The notes under the pieces are model-generated. The model did not search any database, was not told where the DNA came from, and saw only the letters and a program-made list of their open reading frames with translations. The translations under genes and the position numbers were made by a program. This document shows, in pieces, positions 1 to 3,555 of a stretch of DNA of 6,457 nt. Position 1 is the stretch's first letter. Every line of letters begins with the position of its first letter. Source of the DNA: JBKHJZ01 sp046537875 (lineage in GTDB: Bacteria > Actinomycetota > Acidimicrobiia > Acidimicrobiales > VFJN01); the NCBI GenBank assembly GCA_046537875.1, contig JBKHJZ010000179.1, positions 1 to 6,457 of the forward strand, in the 5' to 3' direction.

Positions 1-72
1 GAACGGGTCCTCGACCTGCTCGACCACTTCCCCGACCTCAACGAGTTCAAGCACACCTCGTTGAAGCGCTGA
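1..72 (+). CDS. C-terminal end of an unidentified protein (partial)
   Basis: Frame 1 is open from the first base of the window to a TGA at 70-72, giving 23 residues that end in LNEFKHTSLKR. Third positions are almost all G or C (gtc, ctc, gac, ctg, ttc), as expected for a real coding end in this genome. The start and nearly all of the protein lie outside the window. The tail is too short and not distinctive enough for me to name a family. A GC-only inverted repeat that could act as a terminator begins 6 bases after the stop. The next gene is on the opposite strand and converges on this one. That a gene ends here is fairly secure; its function cannot be judged. Confidence 0.7.
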   Translation, partial: ERVLDLLDHFPDLNEFKHTSLKR

Positions 73-78
73 CCCGCC

Positions 79-96
79 GGAGCCTCGCCCGGCTCC
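79..96 (+). terminator. Candidate terminator hairpin after the partial gene
   Basis: GGAGCC (79-84) and GGCTCC (91-96) form a perfect 6-bp inverted repeat with a 6-base loop, starting 6 bases after the stop codon at 72. There is no T-run after it, so it would be the U-tract-less type often proposed in high-GC actinobacteria. Short GC-rich inverted repeats also arise by chance at this composition. Position supports it; function is inferred. Confidence 0.35.
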
Positions 97-169
97 AGAG
101 ACCCGACCCCACGACGGGCGGCTCGCGCTCGCGCATCCGCCGGTGACCGACGCCGACCCGGAACCCTGC

Positions 170-194
170 GCAGGCGCGCCGCGCGAAGCGCTGC
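170..194 (-). terminator. Candidate hairpin downstream of the 64-residue ORF
   Basis: GCA-G-GCGC (170-177) can pair with GCGC-TGC (188-194), a 7-bp stem with one bulged G and a 10-base GC-rich loop. It lies 11 bases beyond the minus-strand stop at 206-208, in the gap between two convergent genes, so it could stop transcription of the small gene. CCTGCGCAGG at 165-174 is an overlapping perfect palindrome that could pair instead. No T-run is present. Apart from this and the hairpin at 79-96, I see nothing in the 73-205 gap. Confidence 0.25.
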
Positions 195-205
195 TACACC
201 GTCGC

Positions 206-400
206 TCAGCCGGCGACGGCGACGTCGTCACGATCGTCGCCGTCGGGACCGGGGTTGGCGAGCAGGGTGCGCACGTCGAGCAGGAGGTCGGCGACCTCGT
301 TGGTCGACACCAGCTCCCGGTGCAGCAGGTCGCCCAGGCCCTTGTCGATCACGGCCAAGGCCTCGTTGATCGCCTCGTCGATGGCACGGGTCTCGGTCAT
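206..400 (-). CDS. Small 64-residue protein of unknown function
   Basis: The open frame extends upstream to 535, but I start it at the ATG at 400-398. The upstream extension is a low-complexity Pro/Arg/Ala stretch, and a -10-like TAGGGT (414-409) lies 8 bases before this ATG. The 64-residue product starts MTETRAIDEAINEALAVIDK, continues GLGDLLHRELVSTNEVADLL and then a Leu-rich segment, and ends in a Gly/Asp-rich tail (PGPDGDDRDDVAVAG). Leu, Ile and Val spaced every three to four residues suggest two or three amphipathic helices; the tail looks disordered and acidic. There is no signal peptide, transmembrane segment or Cys. I do not recognise the family. It lies downstream of yceH on the same strand, but a 167-bp gap with its own promoter motif and a strong hairpin suggests separate transcription. 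The helix pattern would suit a small oligomer or a partner-binding protein, but that is inference only. Confidence 0.6.
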   Translation of the reverse strand: MTETRAIDEAINEALAVIDKGLGDLLHRELVSTNEVADLLLDVRTLLANPGPDGDDRDDVAVAG

Positions 401-408
401 CGACCACA

Positions 409-414
409 ACCCTA
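409..414 (-). promoter_or_regulatory. -10 element of a probable leaderless promoter for the 64-residue ORF
   Basis: Read on the minus strand, TAGGGT (414-409) matches the TANNNT -10 consensus and is followed by 8 bases and then ATG. Transcription would start at or next to the A of the start codon. No Shine-Dalgarno sequence precedes the ATG, and no good -35 hexamer is visible 16-18 bp upstream. The element supports choosing the internal ATG as the start. Confidence 0.5.
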
Positions 415-492
415 TCGGGCCGCACACGGACGGCGACGCCACTGCCACCGGCCGGGGCACAGCGGCGGCACGCCGGCGCGCCGCCCGGCACA

Positions 493-529
493 CCGGTGGC
501 GGGCCCGGGGGGCGTGGCGCCGCCACCGG
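493..529 (-). terminator. Strong 10-bp GC hairpin, likely yceH terminator
   Basis: CCGGTGGCGG (493-502) and CCGCCACCGG (520-529) are a perfect 10-bp inverted repeat enclosing a 17-base G-rich loop. It lies in the 401-567 gap, 38 bases beyond the yceH stop (568-570) and upstream of the small minus-strand gene, where a terminator would be expected. No T-run follows on either strand. Similar CCGG-CACACC-GG sequences flank both arms (484-496 and about 526-540), so the element may be repeat-like rather than only a terminator. The rest of the gap holds the small gene's -10 motif and nothing else I can support. Confidence 0.4.
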
Positions 530-567
530 GCACACCCGGGCCGACCGGCAGACCCGACGTCCCGGGA

Positions 568-1443
568 TCAGCGCAGGGCGCCCAGCTCGGCCTCGATGCG
601 GGCGAGCCGCCGCTCGATGTCGGACACGCGGTCGGCGAGCTCGCGGACGTACGCGGGCCGCTCCCCGGACGGCAGCGCCCGGTCACCCGCCGGGCCCGAT
701 CCCACCCGGGCTGGCCGGCCGAAGCCCTCGTCATCCCCGGGCGGCGGTGGCGGCGGCGGCGGTGCACCCCGCCAGTCGGCGGAGGGCGGCGTGAGTCGCT
801 CGAGCGAGGCGGCGAGGCGCCGCTCGAGCTCGGTGACCCGGCGGACCAGCTCGGCGTACGACGGAGCGAGCTGGGTGCGGGCGGGGGTCGCCCCGGTGGC
901 CGTGGCGGGGACGGCGGCGGGCCCCTCCCCGGTGAGGTTCTCCGGCGGCGGGCCGGTGAGCACCTGGGTCCAACGGGTCTCGTTCGACCCGTCGGGACCC
1001 GGCAGGCGAGCCGCGAACGGCATCGGCGTCCGGGCCGCCAGCGAATCGAGCACGGCATCCACCTCGCTCGGCCGGGCGAACGGATGCAGTCGCTGCGCCC
1101 GCTCGCGCACCTCGCTCACCCTCAGCGACCCGCCGAGAAGCAGCACGGCCAGGACGGCGAGCTCGGCGGGACCCATCCGCCAGCGCTCGTCGGCGCGGTG
1201 CCCGTAGCGGGCGCGCCGCTCGCCACGCGGCGCGGGCAGGAACCGGGCGAGGCCCTTCGACTTGAGCGACAACAGCGTGTCCTCGACCGTGCGGTCGTCG
1301 TAGGCGACCACCGGCACCCGGTCGGCCGGCCGGTTGCATGCCAGGCGCAGCGCGTTGAGCGTCGGCGGGTAGGCGTCGGGATCTGCCGCCGCGGTCTCGA
1401 TCAGGCACCCCAGGACACGGCACTCGGCCGGCGTCAGATCCAT
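568..1443 (-). CDS. yceH: YceH/DUF480 (UPF0502) family winged-helix protein with duplicated coiled coil
   Basis: The 291-residue product aligns by eye with E. coli YceH along its first ~165 residues. It starts MDLTPAECRVLGCLIE like LTALEARVIGCLLE, and then shows YPPTLNALRLACNR (residues 25-38), a DR-PV stretch, a first winged helix to about residue 82, a second from GPAELAVLAVLLLGG (91-105) with SEVRERAQRL, then an FAARLP / ETRW beta segment and VLTG (161-164). A Pro/Ala/Thr linker follows, then a coiled coil around 196-217 (YAELVRRVTELERRLA), eight consecutive prolines (228-235), a Gly-rich linker, and a second similar coil at 265-287 (YVRELADRVSDIERRLA). E. coli YceH has about 215 residues and one terminal coil, so this homolog is longer. 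The family's function is not established; tandem winged helices suggest DNA binding or protein contacts. It is divergent from the luciferase-like gene. Start: ATG at 1443 with a -10 box 9 bases upstream. Confidence 0.9.
   Translation of the reverse strand: MDLTPAECRVLGCLIETAAADPDAYPPTLNALRLACNRPADRVPVVAYDDRTVEDTLLSLKSKGLARFLPAPRGERRARYGHRADERWRMGPAELAVLAVLLLGGSLRVSEVRERAQRLHPFARPSEVDAVLDSLAARTPMPFAARLPGPDGSNETRWTQVLTGPPPENLTGEGPAAVPATATGATPARTQLAPSYAELVRRVTELERRLAASLERLTPPSADWRGAPPPPPPPPGDDEGFGRPARVGSGPAGDRALPSGERPAYVRELADRVSDIERRLARIEAELGALR
739..762 (-). repeat. Triplet run encoding eight prolines in YceH
   Basis: A GGC/GGT-type triplet run on the + strand encodes eight consecutive prolines (residues 228-235) on the minus strand, between the two coiled-coil copies of the YceH protein. 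Such runs can change length by slippage in steps of three without breaking the frame. In the protein it would form a stiff polyproline spacer. Runs of this length often need elongation factor P for smooth translation; that is known of polyproline in general and not shown here. Confidence 0.6.
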
Positions 1444-1452
1444 AGGGGGCCG

Positions 1453-1458
1453 ATGCTA
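1453..1458 (-). promoter_or_regulatory. -10 element of a probable leaderless yceH promoter
   Basis: On the minus strand TAGCAT (1458-1453) matches TANNNT and is followed by 9 bases (C-rich, no Shine-Dalgarno site) before the ATG at 1443. The same hexamer serves the SDR gene further right. No convincing -35 hexamer lies at normal spacing. The 81-bp gap 1444-1524 would hold this promoter and the opposing one at 1512-1517. Confidence 0.5.
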
Positions 1459-1511
1459 TGGCCCCGCCGCGGCCGCGTGCGGGGTCGAAGGGGGCGGTCG
1501 CCACGCCACGC

Positions 1512-1517
1512 TACGTT
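1512..1517 (+). promoter_or_regulatory. -10 element of a probable leaderless promoter for the luciferase-like gene
   Basis: TACGTT matches TANNNT and is followed by only 7 bases before the ATG at 1525, placing the likely transcription start on or beside the start codon. There is no purine-rich ribosome-binding site. The region 16-18 bp upstream is G-rich with no recognisable -35. This element argues for the first ATG (1525) over the second one two codons later (1531). Confidence 0.5.
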
Positions 1518-1524
1518 CCCGACC

Positions 1525-2511
1525 ATGGGTATGGAGCGCGCCGGTGTCACGTTCGCCTCGCTGATGGCTCTCGGTCCAGATCTGGCGGTCTCGATCGCAC
1601 GGCTGGCCGAGCAGATCGGCTACCGGAGCTTCTGGACGGCGGAGACCACGGGTCCCGAGTCCTTCTCCGTGCTGGCCGCGGCAGGTGCGGCGGCGCCCGG
1701 GCTCGACCTGGGCACCGGGGTCCTCCCGCTGCAACTGCGGCCGCCCACGGTGGTGGCGATGGCGGGCGCGACCCTGCAGGCGCTGCACCCCGACCGTGAT
1801 GTGCTCCTCGGCGTAGGGATCTCCTCACCGGTGGTGACGGAGCGCTGGCACGGCGTTGCCTACGGTGATCGCCCGCTCCACCGGGTTCGCGAGTACGTCG
1901 CCCTCCTCCGCCAGTGCCTGTCGGGCGAGCGCGTCGACTTCGCGGGCGACTTCTACCGCGTCAGGGGCTTCCGGCTGGGCGTGCGGCTCGGCGAGCGCCG
2001 GCCGAGGATCGTGATCGGGGCCCTCAATCCCGCCATGCTCCGGCTGGCGGGCGAGGTGGCCGATGGCGTGCTGCTCAACTACCTGCCCGCCTCGCACGTG
2101 CCGTGGTCGGTCGAGCAGGTGCGGGCGGGCGGCGGCGCCACCGTGTACGCCTACGTCCACGCCGGGGTGTGCGAGCGCGACGACGGGCTGCAACTGGCGC
2201 GCCGCGACCTGTTCTCGTACGCCGTCGTCGACAGCTATGCCCGCAACTTCGCCCGCGCCGGCTTCGCGGACGAGGTGGACGAGATCCGGGAGCGCTTCGC
2301 CGCCGGTGACCGCGAGGGGGCCCTGGCGGCGGTCAGTGAGCGGATGATCGACGCGATCGACGTCATGGGTGACCCTGACGCGGTGCATGCCACGATGCGG
2401 GCGTATGCCGACGCGGGGGTGGACGTACCGGTGTTGATGCCCCTGCCCTGGGGCAGCGACCGGCGGGCCAGCGCCGAGGCGACCGTCCGCGCCGCGCTCG
2501 GCCGGTCCTGA
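1525..2511 (+). CDS. Luciferase-like monooxygenase family, probable F420-dependent oxidoreductase
   Basis: The 328-residue product has the features of the bacterial luciferase-like (LLM) TIM-barrel family: an early strand (AGVTFAS, residues 6-12), LAEQIGYRSFWTAE (27-40), a Gly-rich LGTGVLPLQLRPP, an LLGVGISSP segment (94-102), LHRVREYVALLRQCLSGERV, YRVRGFRL, then PRIVIGALNPAMLRLAGEVADGVLLN (160-185). The last block is typical of F420-dependent members, which move hydride between reduced F420 and an organic substrate in the cytoplasm; LLM relatives using FMN are the alternative. The substrate cannot be told. Length is normal for the family (about 300-340). The frame is open far upstream (to 496), but that part runs antisense to yceH and is not used. 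A second ATG at 1531 is a possible start. The gene appears monocistronic: it has its own -10 box, and 116 bp with another promoter separate it from the SDR gene. Confidence 0.9.
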   Translation: MGMERAGVTFASLMALGPDLAVSIARLAEQIGYRSFWTAETTGPESFSVLAAAGAAAPGLDLGTGVLPLQLRPPTVVAMAGATLQALHPDRDVLLGVGISSPVVTERWHGVAYGDRPLHRVREYVALLRQCLSGERVDFAGDFYRVRGFRLGVRLGERRPRIVIGALNPAMLRLAGEVADGVLLNYLPASHVPWSVEQVRAGGGATVYAYVHAGVCERDDGLQLARRDLFSYAVVDSYARNFARAGFADEVDEIRERFAAGDREGALAAVSERMIDAIDVMGDPDAVHATMRAYADAGVDVPVLMPLPWGSDRRASAEATVRAALGRS

Positions 2512-2552
2512 GCGGCCTCGCACGGCGGGTCCGGTCACGTGGCCGAGACCGC
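2512..2552 (+). terminator. Candidate terminator after the luciferase-like gene
   Basis: GCGGCCTCG (2512-2520), immediately after the TGA, pairs with CGAGACCGC (2544-2552) over eight of nine positions, with one C-A mismatch and a 23-base loop. The loop contains a second, nearly perfect palindrome centred on CACGTG (2536-2541). There is no T-run. Placement directly after the stop supports a 3'-end hairpin; the long loop and lack of U-tract weaken it. Confidence 0.35.
2532..2545. promoter_or_regulatory. CACGTG-centred palindrome, possible operator
   Basis: The 14-bp stretch CGGTCACGTGGCCG is palindromic except for one T/G pair and is centred on CACGTG. It lies about 70 bp upstream of the SDR -10 box. 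Palindromes of this kind can be repressor sites, but the partner half of the 2512-2552 hairpin overlaps it, so it may be only part of that fold. No regulator gene is adjacent to support operator use. Confidence 0.2.
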
Positions 2553-2613
2553 TCACCGATCCTGTCCGGTCGCAGGGCGCGACGGGGGCGACGTGGGCCA
2601 CCGGCCCCTCGCG

Positions 2614-2619
2614 TAGCAT
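2614..2619 (+). promoter_or_regulatory. -10 element of a probable leaderless SDR promoter
   Basis: TAGCAT matches TANNNT and lies 8 bases before the ATG at 2628, with no Shine-Dalgarno sequence between. It is the same hexamer as the yceH -10 box. A short inverted repeat GGGCC-ACC-GGCCC (2595-2607) sits just upstream, where the -35/-10 spacer would be; no clear -35 is seen. Confidence 0.5.
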
Positions 2620-2627
2620 CCGCCTCG

Positions 2628-3440
2628 ATGGATCTCGCCGACCGCATCGCCGTCGTCACCGGAGGAGCCAGCGGCATCGGGGCCGCGCTGTGCCATCGCT
2701 TCCTCGACGAGGGCGCTCGTGCGGTCGTCGTGGCCGATCGCGACGGAGAGCAGGCCGCCAAGGTGGCCGATGACCTGGGCGGGCGGGCGCGGGCCATCTC
2801 GGCGGACGTGAGCATCGAGGCCGACATCGAGGCGCTGGTCGAGCGCACCGAGGACGAGGTGGGTGCCATCGACCTGTTCGCCTCCAACGCCGGGCTGGGC
2901 GGCGGTGGCGGCATCGCGGCGTCCGACGCGGTGTGGGATGCGCTCTGGCGGGTCAACGTGATGGCGCACGTGTTCGCCGCTCGGGCCGTGATCCCGCGCA
3001 TGCTCGAGCGCGGTGGCGGCTACCTGCTGTCGACGGCCTCGGCGGCCGGCCTGCTGACCAACCTCGGCAACGCCCCGTACACGGTCACCAAGCACGCGGC
3101 GGTGGCGCTCGCCGAGTGGCTGTCGATCACCTACGGCGACGAGGGCATCCGGGTGTCGTGCCTCTGCCCGATGGGCGTGGACACCCCGATGCTGCGCGGG
3201 GTCTCCGCCGACCTGGCGGGCCGTGCCGCGTCGACCCAGGGTGTGATCAGCCCTGCGGAGGTCGCGGACGCGGTGATCGACGGCCTCCGCGACGAGCGGT
3301 TCCTCATCGTCCCGCACCCCGAGGTGCTCGAGTACGAGCAGCGCCGGGCGGGCGACCGCGAGCGTTGGCTCGGCGGCATGCGCCGCCTGCAGGCCACGCT
3401 CCGCCGCACCGTCGACGCCAGCGACGCCGACGCCGGCTGA
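2628..3440 (+). CDS. Short-chain dehydrogenase/reductase (classical SDR)
   Basis: The 270-residue product is a complete classical SDR. The N-terminal Rossmann fold shows the cofactor motif TGGASGIG (residues 11-18), Asp37 at the end of the second strand (VVVADRD), which favours NAD(H) over NADP(H), Asp60-Val61 contacting the adenine, and NAG at 87-89 followed by a run of glycines (91-95). The catalytic tetrad is visible: Asn110 (VNVMAHV), Ser138 (STASAAG), Tyr151 and Lys155 (YTVTK). The CPMGVDTPML segment is the usual region after the sixth strand. A charged C-terminal helix (EQRRAGDRERWLGGMRRLQ) follows, as in related actinobacterial SDRs I recall. It should oxidise or reduce an alcohol/ketone pair in the cytoplasm; substrate unknown. 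Its neighbours, an LLM oxidoreductase and an exported hydrolase-like protein, do not define a pathway. It starts at the ATG preceded 8 bases upstream by TAGCAT. Confidence 0.93.
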   Translation: MDLADRIAVVTGGASGIGAALCHRFLDEGARAVVVADRDGEQAAKVADDLGGRARAISADVSIEADIEALVERTEDEVGAIDLFASNAGLGGGGGIAASDAVWDALWRVNVMAHVFAARAVIPRMLERGGGYLLSTASAAGLLTNLGNAPYTVTKHAAVALAEWLSITYGDEGIRVSCLCPMGVDTPMLRGVSADLAGRAASTQGVISPAEVADAVIDGLRDERFLIVPHPEVLEYEQRRAGDRERWLGGMRRLQATLRRTVDASDADAG

Positions 3441-3459
3441 CAGAGACCACAGCGCTCAC

Positions 3460-3487
3460 GCCGCGCGCGCCGACATCGTTGCGCGGC
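3460..3487 (+). terminator. Weak candidate hairpin after the SDR gene
   Basis: GCCGCGC (3460-3466) and GCGCGGC (3481-3487) form a 7-bp inverted repeat with a 14-base loop, 19 bases after the SDR stop. The right arm overlaps the proposed -35 hexamer (3479-3484) of the next gene, so the same bases would serve both ends. No T-run. This may be chance in GC-rich sequence. Confidence 0.22.
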
Positions 3488-3507
3488 CCGCCGGGCGTGG
3501 GTACGGT
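3479..3507 (+). promoter_or_regulatory. -35/-10 promoter of the exported DUF6351-type gene
   Basis: TTGCGC (3479-3484) and TACGGT (3502-3507) are separated by exactly 17 bp, a good sigma-70-type arrangement for an actinobacterium. Transcription would begin near 3513-3515, leaving a leader of about 40 bases before the ATG at 3556. A GCCCG-C-CGGGC inverted repeat (3486-3496) occupies the spacer and could bind a regulator or be chance. This is the best promoter in the window and the only one with a plausible -35. Confidence 0.55.
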
Positions 3508-3540
3508 CCGGCCGGGCGCAGCAAGGGGGTTGCGCCTGCG

Positions 3541-3549
3541 AGAGGGGGA
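3541..3549 (+). promoter_or_regulatory. Purine-rich ribosome-binding site
   Basis: AGAGGGGGA ends 6 bases before the ATG at 3556, good Shine-Dalgarno placement. It fixes the start of the exported protein and is the only clear ribosome-binding site in the window; the other complete genes lack one. Confidence 0.7.
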
Positions 3550-3555
3550 ACGTCC

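Noticed and set aside
401..535. Longer form of the small minus-strand protein starting at 535 (109 residues).
   Set aside because: The extra 45 residues are Pro/Arg/Ala low complexity, overlap the 493-529 hairpin and contain the -10 motif; the ATG at 400 fits better.
143..1207. A 354-residue + strand open frame over the small gene and yceH.
   Set aside because: It is antisense to two better-supported genes, with Arg/Ser/Gly-rich composition and no domain.
496..1524. N-terminal extension of the luciferase-like gene to a start at 496 (671 residues in total).
   Set aside because: The extension runs antisense to the recognisable YceH gene and encodes Gly/Arg/Pro-rich sequence. The LLM domain begins right after the ATG at 1525, which has its own -10 box.
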